A stretch of 28,337 nucleotides of DNA from Roseicyclus sp965662675 (GTDB lineage Bacteria; Pseudomonadota; Alphaproteobacteria; Rhodobacterales; Rhodobacteraceae): contig NZ_CBFIIK010000020.1 of assembly GCF_965662675.1 (NCBI RefSeq), forward strand, positions 1 to 28,337, in the 5' to 3' direction. Under the pieces are notes generated by a model. The model saw only the letters and a program-made list of their open reading frames with translations. It ran no database searches and was not told where the DNA came from. This document shows positions 6,667 to 13,849 of this stretch, piece by piece (position 1 is the first letter of the stretch; each line of letters starts with the position of its first letter). The translations under genes were made by a program, and so were the position numbers.

Positions 6667-7928
6667 CAGGCGACAAGCCGCGTTGTGACCTCGTCAAGCC
6701 GCGGTGCGCCCGCGACAGGGCCGTATAGCGCCATCGCGGCTTGGCCCGAAGTGACCAGCCCCACCGCATGATCGCGCAAGCCCGCAAGCGTTACCGCCTC
6801 GATCTGGGCCACGGTTTCGGTCAAGGGCGGCACCCGGTTCCAGACCGCGACCAACCGCGCCAAGCGTTCGGCCCGCGCCGAGGGGCTTTCCAACCCCATG
6901 AGCAAACCCGCCTTCATCTGCGCACGTGCGCGCGACAGCTCGGCCTCGCTCATGTCATCGGCCGAGCGTTTCAACTCGTCCAAGGTCAACCCAACCAGTT
7001 CCGGCAACTCCTCGCCCGAGGTGCCGGCATAGATCGTCAGCATGCCGGTGTCGTCATAGGCACCGACCTGCGCATAGATCGTGTAGCACAGCCCACGCTT
7101 TTCGCGAATTTCCTGAAACAGGCGCGAGGACATGCCGCCACCCAGCGCGCTGGCATAGATCTGCGCGGTATGAATATCGTCCGAACGATAACCCGGCGCC
7201 TCGAGTGCCAGGGTGAAATGCGCCTGTTCCAGCGCCTTGACCTCATGGCGTTCCCCGCCCGCGAAACGGGCCGGTTCGGGCGCGGTTTGCGTATTCGGCG
7301 CGAGATGGCCAAAGGCCGCCTCGGCAAGCCGCACGATCTGGTCGTGATCGACAGCCCCCGCCGCCGACAAAATCAACTGCCCCGGTCCATAATGGCCTGC
7401 AACAAAGCGGTCGAAATCGGCCCGCCCAAAGGCGCGCACCCGCTCCGCCGGGCCAAGGATCGTCCGCCCCAAGGCCTGGCCGGGGTAGGAGACCTCTTGC
7501 AGCCAATCGAAGATGATATCGTCGGGCGTATCGGCGGCCTGCCCGATTTCTTGCAAGATCACGCCGCGCTCCACCTCGATCTCGCGCGGATCGAAGATCG
7601 GGTTCAGCACGATATCGGCGATCAGGTCGAGCGCGAGGGGAACGTCATCCTTCAGCACCCGCGCGTAATAGGCCGTGACCTCGCGGCTTGTGTAGGCGTT
7701 GATATAGCCGCCCACATCCTCGATCTCTTCGGCGATCTGCAAGGCCGTGCGCCGCTTGGTGCCCTTGAAGGCCATGTGCTCAAGGAAATGCGCGATGCCG
7801 TTCTGATCGGCCGCCTCGTGCCGCCCACCGGCCGAGACCCACAGCCCAAGGGCCGCCGATTCCAGCCCCGGCATATGCTCGGTCACAATGCGCAGCCCGT
7901 TCGAAAGTGTGTGAAGCTCAACGCTCAA
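6666..7928 (-). CDS. M16 family zinc metallopeptidase (processing-peptidase-like)
   Basis: This 420-residue protein belongs to the pitrilysin family, close to the mitochondrial processing peptidase beta subunit. The inverted zinc motif HFLEH (His47, Glu50, His51) and the distal ligand Glu127 (VILQEIGQ, 76 residues on) are intact, so the enzyme should be active. The substrate-binding C-terminal half contains the GGGMSSRLFQEIREKRGLCY signature. No signal peptide is present, so it should be cytoplasmic. The start appears to be TTG at 7928, inside the thrC stop region (TTGA overlap); no ATG or GTG gives a complete first strand (VELHTLSNGLRIVTE). Bacterial homologues are proposed to degrade peptides; the biological substrate is unknown. 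Confidence 0.9.
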   Translation of the reverse strand: MSVELHTLSNGLRIVTEHMPGLESAALGLWVSAGGRHEAADQNGIAHFLEHMAFKGTKRRTALQIAEEIEDVGGYINAYTSREVTAYYARVLKDDVPLALDLIADIVLNPIFDPREIEVERGVILQEIGQAADTPDDIIFDWLQEVSYPGQALGRTILGPAERVRAFGRADFDRFVAGHYGPGQLILSAAGAVDHDQIVRLAEAAFGHLAPNTQTAPEPARFAGGERHEVKALEQAHFTLALEAPGYRSDDIHTAQIYASALGGGMSSRLFQEIREKRGLCYTIYAQVGAYDDTGMLTIYAGTSGEELPELVGLTLDELKRSADDMSEAELSRARAQMKAGLLMGLESPSARAERLARLVAVWNRVPPLTETVAQIEAVTLAGLRDHAVGLVTSGQAAMALYGPVAGAPRLDEVTTRLVA

Positions 7929-9310
7929 TTGGCCAATGCCTCGCGGATCAGGGTTTCAATCGCGGTCAGATCGTTTTCCACCCGTGTCATACGTTCGGGA
8001 CGGTCGAACAGATCGGCCATGCGCGCGGGCAATGCCGGGCGAATGCCGGTCGCGGCCTCGACCGCATCGGGGAATTTCGCGGGATGGGCTGTCGCCAGCG
8101 TCACCATCGGTGTCGGGCCGAGGAAATCTTGCGCAACATGCACCCCCACGGCGGAATGCGGGCACAAAAGCTCGCCCATCTCGGGCAGGGCGCGCGCGAT
8201 CATCGCGGCGGTCTGGTCCTCTGCCGCACGACCGGAAGCGAAATCGCCGCGCAAGGCCTCGAGTGCGCCTTGGGATATGTGGAAGCCGCCCTGTTTCAAC
8301 TCATCCATCAATTGCGCCACAGCCGCGCCATCGCGGCCATAAGCATCGAACAAGGCGCGCTCGAAGTTGGAGCTGACCTGAATATCCATCGACGGGCTGA
8401 TCGTCGGCGTCACGCCATGTGTGGCATATTCCCCCGACGACAACGCGCGGTGCAAGATATCGTTCTGGTTGGTCGCCACCACTAGCCGCGCGATCGGCAG
8501 ACCCATCTTCTTGGCAAGATAGCCTGCGAAGATATCGCCGAAATTGCCCGTCGGCACGGTAAAGCTGACCGGACGGTGCGGCGCGCCAAGGCTGACGGCA
8601 GCGGTGAAGTAATAGACCACCTGTGCCAGGACACGGGCGAAATTGATCGAGTTGACCCCCGCCAGACGCACCTCGTCGCGGAAGGTGAAATCGTTGAACA
8701 TGTCCTTCAGTCGCGCCTGCGCATCGTCGAAAGTGCCGGTGATGGCCAGCGCGTGGGCATTGGCCTCGGTCACCGTGGTCATCTGGCGGCGCTGCACATC
8801 GGATACGCGCCCATGCGGATAGAGGATAAAGACATCGACATTCGACAGCCCGCGAAACGCCTCCATCGCGGCCGATCCGGTATCGCCCGAAGTCGCCCCC
8901 ACGATGGTGACCCGCTTGCCCGAACGCGCCAGCGCCGCCTGAAACAGCTGGCCGATCAGCTGCATCGCGAAATCCTTGAAGGCCAGCGTCGGCCCGTGGA
9001 ACAACTCCAAAAGGAAATGATTATCCTGCAACTGCTTCAGCGGCGCGCGCGCGGCATGCCCAAAGCCTGCATAGGCGCGCGCGATGATGTCGCCGAATTC
9101 CTGATCGGTGAAGCAATCCCCGATAAAGGGGCGCATCACACGAAAGGCCACATCCTCATAGGACAGGCCCGCCATCGCCGCGATGTCGCCGGGTGCGAAA
9201 TGCGGCAGGCCGGCAGGAACGTAAAGCCCACCATCGCGGGCCAGCCCTGTCAGCATCGTCTCTTCAAAGCCGAGTTCGGGGGCTTGGCCCCGGGTCGAGA
9301 TATAGCGCAT
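7925..9310 (-). CDS. thrC: threonine synthase
   Basis: This is a PLP enzyme converting O-phospho-L-homoserine to L-threonine, the last step of threonine synthesis. At 461 residues it has normal length for the bacterial long-form ThrC. It begins with the typical MRYISTRG segment and carries the PLP-binding lysine in LAFKDFAMQ (Lys112). VGATSGDTGSAAMEAFRG and VPTGNFGDIFAGY form the phosphate-binding loops. The ATG at 9310 is preferred because homologues begin there. An in-frame ATG at 9328 forms an ATGA overlap with the surf1 stop and would add six residues (MRIAAP), so it remains possible. The stop overlaps the M16 peptidase start. It lies within the cta series, so threonine synthesis may be co-transcribed with oxidase assembly. 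Confidence 0.95.
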   Translation of the reverse strand: MRYISTRGQAPELGFEETMLTGLARDGGLYVPAGLPHFAPGDIAAMAGLSYEDVAFRVMRPFIGDCFTDQEFGDIIARAYAGFGHAARAPLKQLQDNHFLLELFHGPTLAFKDFAMQLIGQLFQAALARSGKRVTIVGATSGDTGSAAMEAFRGLSNVDVFILYPHGRVSDVQRRQMTTVTEANAHALAITGTFDDAQARLKDMFNDFTFRDEVRLAGVNSINFARVLAQVVYYFTAAVSLGAPHRPVSFTVPTGNFGDIFAGYLAKKMGLPIARLVVATNQNDILHRALSSGEYATHGVTPTISPSMDIQVSSNFERALFDAYGRDGAAVAQLMDELKQGGFHISQGALEALRGDFASGRAAEDQTAAMIARALPEMGELLCPHSAVGVHVAQDFLGPTPMVTLATAHPAKFPDAVEAATGIRPALPARMADLFDRPERMTRVENDLTAIETLIREALAN

Positions 9311-9324
9311 CGGTGCGGCGATCC

Positions 9325-9999
9325 TCATCCAAGTCCCCGCCTGATACGCCACAGCAGAAACAGTGTCATCCCCAACCAGACCAAGGCGAGCGAAAACCAT
9401 GTCACCGCATAGCTCAGATGATCATTGGGGATATTGTCGATCCCTACCGGCAACGGCTGGATCTGGCCCTCGGGCGGGCTGATCTCGCGCGCAATGACCA
9501 AGACGGGCTCGGCCCCCAGATGCGCGGCCAGAGCCGCGACATCACGGGCGAACCACAGGTTGCCCACCAGATCATTCGCGGGGGTGAACCCGTCGCGCTC
9601 TTCGGGCCAATGCAGATTGCCGGCCACACGTACCGCATCGGCGGGGCTGGGCGGCATGGGCGCGGCCACGGGGATCACGCCGCGATCCACCAGAACCCGC
9701 CGCCCCGCCGCGGTCTCCAGCGCCGAGATGATCCGATAGCCCGCACCCACGCCCTTTTGGCTGACCAGCACCCGGACGAAATCGGCATCGAAACGCCCCT
9801 CGACGGCGACCGGCAAGTAGCGATCAACCGCCGCATCGGGCGCGGCAGGCACGGCAACAGGATCGGCCGCGATCCGCGCCGCGATCTCGGCCAAGATCCC
9901 CTCTTTCCAAGCAAGGCGCTGAACCTGCCAAATCCCCAAGGACAGCAAGATCGCCACCCCGCCCAGACCCAGCACCCAGACCCCGATCACCCGTCCCAT
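9325..9999 (-). CDS. surf1: SURF1 family cytochrome oxidase assembly protein
   Basis: This 224-residue protein has the SURF1 topology: an N-terminal membrane segment (about residues 5-24, ending near the conserved GIWQVQRLAWK) and a C-terminal one (about 198-217). A periplasmic domain lies between, with the conserved motifs QKGVGAGYRIISAL, VDRGVIP and NDHLSYAVTWFSLA. SURF1 proteins bind heme and promote heme a insertion into oxidase subunit I. In Paracoccus a surf1 gene likewise lies at the end of the aa3 oxidase operon. The start at 9999 is supported by GGGAG seven bases upstream; a longer in-frame reading to 10116 lacks such support. It sits downstream of ctaE after a 153-base gap holding strong hairpins, and its stop is 15 bases before thrC. 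Confidence 0.92.
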   Translation of the reverse strand: MGRVIGVWVLGLGGVAILLSLGIWQVQRLAWKEGILAEIAARIAADPVAVPAAPDAAVDRYLPVAVEGRFDADFVRVLVSQKGVGAGYRIISALETAAGRRVLVDRGVIPVAAPMPPSPADAVRVAGNLHWPEERDGFTPANDLVGNLWFARDVAALAAHLGAEPVLVIAREISPPEGQIQPLPVGIDNIPNDHLSYAVTWFSLALVWLGMTLFLLWRIRRGLG

Positions 10000-10079
10000 C
10001 GCCCATCTCCCAAAGAAAAGGCCCACCTCGATGGCAGGCCCTTCACATCTCGTTAAGGTTAACGCGCGTCCCCGCTTCT

Positions 10080-10098
10080 TCGTTTCCCAAATATCCCG
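10080..10098 (+). repeat. divergent relative of the dispersed intergenic repeat
   Basis: TTCGTTTCCCAAATATCCC resembles the 4536-4554 and 24183-24201 elements (TTCATCTTTCCARAAATAC) in layout and about two thirds of positions. It is followed by GGGGGG and the tandem hairpins. I recall similar AAATATCCCGGGGGG strings in Rhodobacteraceae intergenic regions, but cannot confirm that here. Confidence 0.3.
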
Positions 10099-10104
10099 GG
10101 GGGA

Positions 10105-10140
10105 GTCACCCGGCACGGGTGACGGGGGGCAGCGCCCCCC
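10105..10140. repeat. tandem perfect GC hairpins between ctaE and surf1
   Basis: Hairpin 1 pairs GTCACCCG (10105-10112) with CGGGTGAC (10116-10123) over a 3-nt loop. Hairpin 2 follows with no gap, pairing GGGGGGC (10124-10130) with GCCCCCC (10134-10140) over a 3-nt loop. Both lie just past the ctaE stop (10153) on the minus strand. There is no T-tract, so they look like mRNA-stabilising or attenuating structures, or an intergenic palindromic repeat, rather than a classic terminator. Confidence 0.6.
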
Positions 10141-10152
10141 ATCCCTTCTCGA

Positions 10153-10971
10153 TCATCCCAGGATGACCGCTTGTCCCCAGATATAGACCGCGAAGAAAAG
10201 GAACAGCCAGACCACATCGACGAAGTGCCAGTACCATGCCGCCGCCTCGAAGCCGATGTGCTTCTCGGGAGTGAAATGGCCCTTCAACACCCGCAGCCAG
10301 CACACGAACAAGAAGACGGTGCCGATGACGACGTGAAGTCCGTGAAAGCCCGTCGCAAGGAAGAAGGTGGCGAAGAACTTGTCACCGCCGAAGCTCCAAC
10401 CGTAATGCACGATCAGCTCGTAATACTCAAAGGCCTGAAGCCCGGTAAAGATCACGCCCAGCACGACGCCCAAGATCAGACCGTTGGCTACATCCTTGCG
10501 CGGCCCGCCATGCACCAGCGCATGGTGCGACCAGGTCACGGCACATCCCGACAAGAGCAGAACAAGCGTGTTGATCAGCGGCAGGTGGAACGGGTCGACC
10601 GCGTAGATTTCCGGCGGGACATAGGCCGAGGCCTCGTAGATATTCATCGGGTAGATGGCGTGCTTGAAGAACGCCCAGAACCACGCCGCAAAGAACATCA
10701 CTTCGGACATGATGAACATGATGAAGCCGTAGCGCAGCCCGATCCGCACGACAGGCGTGTGATCGCCTGCATTGCTTTCGGCCACCACATCGGCCCACCA
10801 GCCGAACATGACGTAAAGCGTGGCGACAAAACCCATCAAGAACAGCCAAGGCGCGCCGTCATGCATCCAGTTGACCGCGCCGAACAGCATGGCGAAGGCC
10901 GCCGCCGCCGCCATGAAGGGCCAGATCGAGGGGTTGATGATGTGATAGTCGTGGTTCTTTGTATGGGCCAT
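10153..10971 (-). CDS. ctaE: cytochrome c oxidase subunit III
   Basis: This 272-residue protein has seven hydrophobic segments, matching full-length seven-helix subunit III of aa3-type oxidases. Recognisable family features are the N-terminal HDYHIINPSIWP, RYGFIMFIMSEVMFFAAWFWAFF with the membrane glutamate, and the C-terminal ATGFHGLHVVIGT and YWHFVDVVWLFLF. Subunit III binds lipid, stabilises the subunit I CuB site against turnover inactivation and supports proton uptake. GAGGA about ten bases before the ATG supports the start. It follows ctaG by 27 bases and precedes surf1, so it is part of the cta operon. Confidence 0.97.
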   Translation of the reverse strand: MAHTKNHDYHIINPSIWPFMAAAAAFAMLFGAVNWMHDGAPWLFLMGFVATLYVMFGWWADVVAESNAGDHTPVVRIGLRYGFIMFIMSEVMFFAAWFWAFFKHAIYPMNIYEASAYVPPEIYAVDPFHLPLINTLVLLLSGCAVTWSHHALVHGGPRKDVANGLILGVVLGVIFTGLQAFEYYELIVHYGWSFGGDKFFATFFLATGFHGLHVVIGTVFLFVCWLRVLKGHFTPEKHIGFEAAAWYWHFVDVVWLFLFFAVYIWGQAVILG

Positions 10972-10998
10972 GGGTCTCGTCCTCGGTCCGGGGTGTTC

Positions 10999-11565
10999 TT
11001 AATTGGCCACGGGGGCGGGTGTGCCCAACGCAGCGTAATCTTCGGGCATGTCCGTCACATGAAATGTGTAGGACAAGGTGATCGCGGGTGTGCCGCGCGC
11101 CTCTTCGTCTTCCAGAAGCGCGGGATCGACGAAAAAGCTGACCGGCATCTCGACACGCTCACCGGGTTGCAAAACCTGCAACTCGAAGCAGAAACACGCG
11201 ATCTTGACGAAATAGCCGCCCGTCGAAAACGGTGCGACGTTGAAGGATGCGGTGCCTGCCACAGGCTTGTCGGTCGGGTTGTAGGCCTCGTAAAAGGCCA
11301 AGCCCGTCTCGCCGATACGGATATCCATATGCGGCTGCACGGCGCGGAATTCCCACGGCATGTCATGGGCAAGGCTTGCGTCGAAACGCACGCGGATCAT
11401 CTGATCGAGGACCACCTCGCTCTCGCTGGTCGCGACCTGCGTTGTCCCGCCAAACCCTGTCACGCGGCAAAACCAATCATAAAACGGCACCGATGCCCAG
11501 GCCAGACCGCCCATCACGACGATCACGCCCAAAAGCCTGGTGACGACTTTTTGATTGGCGTTCAT
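10999..11565 (-). CDS. ctaG: cytochrome c oxidase assembly protein CtaG (Cox11 family)
   Basis: This copper chaperone of 188 residues delivers copper to the CuB site of oxidase subunit I. The N-terminus has one membrane anchor (about residues 9-27, then VPFYDWFCRVTGFGG with the conserved Cys33). The periplasmic Ig-like domain carries the copper motif CFCF (Cys124 and Cys126), followed by the conserved ELQVLQPGE and MPVSFFVDPAL. All three cysteines expected for Cox11 function are present. The ATG overlaps the stop of the small upstream ORF by four bases (ATGA), indicating coupled translation within the cta operon. Confidence 0.97.
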   Translation of the reverse strand: MNANQKVVTRLLGVIVVMGGLAWASVPFYDWFCRVTGFGGTTQVATSESEVVLDQMIRVRFDASLAHDMPWEFRAVQPHMDIRIGETGLAFYEAYNPTDKPVAGTASFNVAPFSTGGYFVKIACFCFELQVLQPGERVEMPVSFFVDPALLEDEEARGTPAITLSYTFHVTDMPEDYAALGTPAPVAN

Positions 11566-11756
11566 GGTCTGGTGTCCACCGGCGGGGTGATCGAGACGCG
11601 CGGGGTGTGGTCGAACGCCTCCATCGAGGCGCCTTCGCGGATCTTGGCGACCGTCAGGCCAAAGACGATAGCCGCAAAGCCCACAAGGCTGAGCGCCACG
11701 CCGAGGTTGCGCCCGAAACGGCGCTTGTGCAGCTCATGTGTTTGCGTGATCGGCAT
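11562..11756 (-). CDS. small single-pass membrane protein of the cta operon (CoxF-like)
   Basis: This 64-residue protein has a basic N-terminus (HELHKRRFGRNLG) and one hydrophobic segment (about residues 19-38, VALSLVGFAAIVFGLTVAKI), then a short polar tail. A small ORF of this kind commonly lies between ctaB and ctaG in Rhodobacteraceae and related alphaproteobacteria and is often annotated as an oxidase assembly or CoxF-type protein; its role is not established. It overlaps ctaB by one base (TGATG) and ctaG by four (ATGA), so it is translated from the same message. The tight coupling on both sides argues that it is a real gene and probably acts with CtaB or CtaG. Confidence 0.82.
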   Translation of the reverse strand: MPITQTHELHKRRFGRNLGVALSLVGFAAIVFGLTVAKIREGASMEAFDHTPRVSITPPVDTRP

Positions 11757-12694
11757 CAGACCATCCCCCAGCTGCGCAGCCCCGCATCGACCAAAAGCGC
11801 GCCGAAATGCAGGAACAGGTAATAAAGCGAAAAGCGGAAGACGCGCTTTTCCACGGCATAGCCATCAGCCTCGGCCACGGCCTCTGCGCGGCGCCAGATA
11901 TCCCATGCGCCCTTGAGGAAGATCGCGTTCAGCACGACCGCAGCGGCAAGGTAGACAGGCCCCGCCACGGCGGTGAACCCCAAGCCCAGTGCGACGGGCA
12001 CCAGCAAGACCGTATAGATCAGGATCTGGCGGCGCGTCTCGGTGCGGCCATGGGTGACCGTCAGCATCGGCACCTTGGCCTCGTGGTAGTCCGACTTCAT
12101 GAACAGCGCGAGCGCCCAGAAATGCGGCGGCGTCCACATAAAGATCAGGCCGAACATCAGCACCGCCTCGAGGCTGACCGACCCGGTCGCGGCAACCCAG
12201 CCCACCATGGGCGGAAAGGCGCCCGCGGCCCCGCCGATCACGATGTTCTGCGGCGTCAGGCGCTTGAGCCAGATCGTATAGACCACGGCGTAGAAAAAGA
12301 TGGTAAAGGCCAAAAGCCCGGCCGCGATCCAGTTGGTCGCAAGGCCCAGCATGGCGACCGAAATGGCCGACAGCCAAAGGCCCAGCGACAAGGCTTCACC
12401 CGCGCTGACCTTGCCCGCAGGTACGGGCCGCTTGGCGGTGCGCCGCATCACCCCGTCGATATCGGCATCGTACCACATGTTCAGCGCGCCCGAGGCACCC
12501 GCTCCAAGCGCGATGAACAAGATCGCGGTAAAGCCCACCATCGGCGAGACCGAGACCGGCGCCACCAACAGCCCCACCAGCGCCGTGAAGACCACCAGCG
12601 ACATCACCCGCGGCTTGAGAAGCTGGATATAGTCGCCGAAACGGGCCTCGCCTTCTGCGGCTTGGAGGGTCTGATTGGTGGTCACATCGGTCAT
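11756..12694 (-). CDS. ctaB: protoheme IX farnesyltransferase (heme O synthase)
   Basis: This 312-residue polytopic enzyme of the UbiA prenyltransferase superfamily converts heme B to heme O with farnesyl diphosphate, the first step to heme A. The first aspartate-rich motif NMWYDADID (Asn72, Asp76, Asp80) is followed by the family signature MRRTAKRPVPAG. The second motif is in the DYHEAKVPML loop. Several membrane helices are evident. The N-terminal ARFGDYIQLLKPRVMSLVVFTA is typical. The ATG at 12694 has only a weak upstream ribosome-binding site. It is 80 bases downstream of ctaC, across a region with GC hairpins. Confidence 0.97.
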   Translation of the reverse strand: MTDVTTNQTLQAAEGEARFGDYIQLLKPRVMSLVVFTALVGLLVAPVSVSPMVGFTAILFIALGAGASGALNMWYDADIDGVMRRTAKRPVPAGKVSAGEALSLGLWLSAISVAMLGLATNWIAAGLLAFTIFFYAVVYTIWLKRLTPQNIVIGGAAGAFPPMVGWVAATGSVSLEAVLMFGLIFMWTPPHFWALALFMKSDYHEAKVPMLTVTHGRTETRRQILIYTVLLVPVALGLGFTAVAGPVYLAAAVVLNAIFLKGAWDIWRRAEAVAEADGYAVEKRVFRFSLYYLFLHFGALLVDAGLRSWGMV

Positions 12695-12722
12695 ATGGTC
12701 GCCGTTGGTCTTTCTATGAGGG

Positions 12723-12766
12723 CCGGGCGTTTGCCCGGTGTCGGGAAGGCCGGGCCGAGGCCCGAC
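12723..12766 (-). repeat. GC hairpins between ctaC and ctaB
   Basis: CCGGGC (12723-12728)/GCCCGG (12733-12738) form a 6-bp stem with a GTTT loop. GTCGGG (12740-12745) can pair with CCCGAC (12761-12766), or CGGGCC (12751-12756) with GGCCCG (12759-12764). There is no T-tract. They could lower readthrough or protect the ctaC 3' end, adjusting subunit II relative to the assembly factors downstream. Confidence 0.5.
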
Positions 12767-12774
12767 CGACCGGA

Positions 12775-13665
12775 TTAGTCCGCAGAGGCCAGCTCAAGCA
12801 CGCGCGGTGCACGCATGCCACCGGCGCTGGCAAAATCCTGCGCCTCGCCATTGATCCATGCATCGTATTCCGCTTGGGTCACGGCAAAAACCGTGATCGG
12901 CATATAGGCGTGGTTCACCCCGCACAGTTCCGAGCATTGGCCGAAATAGACGCCTTCCTGGCCGGGTTCGACTTCGAACCACAATTCGGCCAAACGACCA
13001 GGAACACCGTCTTGCTTCACACCGAAGGCGGGGATTGTCCAAGAATGGATCACATCGGCAGCGGTGACCTGCACCACAACCACGGCACCCGTCGGCACGA
13101 CCATCGCGGTATCGGTCGCCAAAAGGAACTCGTCGCGGCCGTAGCCGAATTCTTCCAGCTCATCCTCGCGCAGCATGAAGCTGTCATAGACGATGCCATG
13201 CTCGGGGTATTCATAGCCCCAATACCACTGGTAGCCGGTCGCCTTGACCACGACATCGGCCTCGGGGATCGTCTGCTGCTTGAACAAGATCGGCAGCGAG
13301 AAGGCGCCGATGACCACCAGAATGATCAGCGGCACGACCGTCCAGGTGATCTCGATCTTGGTGTTGTGGGTGAATGTCGCGGGCGTCGGGTTCGACTTGG
13401 CGTTGTGGCGGATGATCGACCAGAACAACAGCGCGGTCACGAACAGCACGATGACCGTCATGATCACCAGCAAGAACGTGTCGAGCGCGCGCACATCACG
13501 CGCCAATTCGGTCACGCCGGGCTGAAAGCCGATCGCGCCCGGTGTCGGCGCGCCGATGATCTCGAGGCCATCGCGCATGCCGGCGGTCTGCGCCGTCGCC
13601 ATGCCCGCGATGATGGTTGCACCAATCGCGGCCACGAGGCCGCTGAGCGTCTTGCGAAAGGTCAT
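12775..13665 (-). CDS. ctaC: cytochrome c oxidase subunit II
   Basis: This is the 296-residue CuA-bearing subunit of aa3 oxidase. A signal peptide (residues 1 to about 26, ending ATAQTA) is followed by two membrane helices (about 60-86 and 107-128). The aromatic electron-entry motif GYQWYWGYEYP (144-154) comes next. The CuA ligands are all present in the periplasmic cupredoxin domain: His207, Cys244, Glu246, Cys248, His252 and Met255. No heme c motif is attached, so it is the plain aa3 type. It is the first gene of the minus-strand cta series and divergent from tldD. Subunit I (ctaD) is not in this window; in many Rhodobacteraceae it is encoded elsewhere. Confidence 0.98.
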   Translation of the reverse strand: MTFRKTLSGLVAAIGATIIAGMATAQTAGMRDGLEIIGAPTPGAIGFQPGVTELARDVRALDTFLLVIMTVIVLFVTALLFWSIIRHNAKSNPTPATFTHNTKIEITWTVVPLIILVVIGAFSLPILFKQQTIPEADVVVKATGYQWYWGYEYPEHGIVYDSFMLREDELEEFGYGRDEFLLATDTAMVVPTGAVVVVQVTAADVIHSWTIPAFGVKQDGVPGRLAELWFEVEPGQEGVYFGQCSELCGVNHAYMPITVFAVTQAEYDAWINGEAQDFASAGGMRAPRVLELASAD

Positions 13666-13849
13666 TCCGGTCTGTCCTGTCTATCCCGGGCGTCCACAGC
13701 CATAAGTTGATCTGCGACGCGCCGTTGCGTTCTTTGTGGTGTGGACCATATAGCTGAGGACAAGCCAAGGCATTTGGTCGAAATGTCTCACCCCTGCTCG
13801 CATTTGACACAGGTCATTTTCAACGCAAACCATCAGCGCCGGAGGCGAC
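13666..13849. other. divergent ctaC/tldD control region
   Basis: These 184 bases separate the divergent ctaC and tldD starts. On the plus side TTGACA (13804-13809) is a good -35 for tldD with a weak -10 about 17 bases on, and GGAGG precedes the tldD ATG. On the minus side TATATG (13752-13747) is a plausible -10 for ctaC, without a clear -35. No regulator site was recognised. Confidence 0.4.

Noticed and set aside
6741..8342. Plus-strand open frame of over 500 codons across the M16 peptidase and thrC
   Set aside because: It is antisense to two clear enzymes and shows only the Arg/Gly/His-rich composition of a GC-rich shadow frame.
10051..10064. Tandem TTAA half-sites (GTTAAGGTTAAC) as a CtrA site
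   Set aside because: The half-sites are 2 bases apart rather than 7, which does not fit CtrA.
10171..11916. Plus-strand open frame across ctaE and ctaG
   Set aside because: It is antisense to well-defined oxidase genes with a shadow-type composition and no domain.
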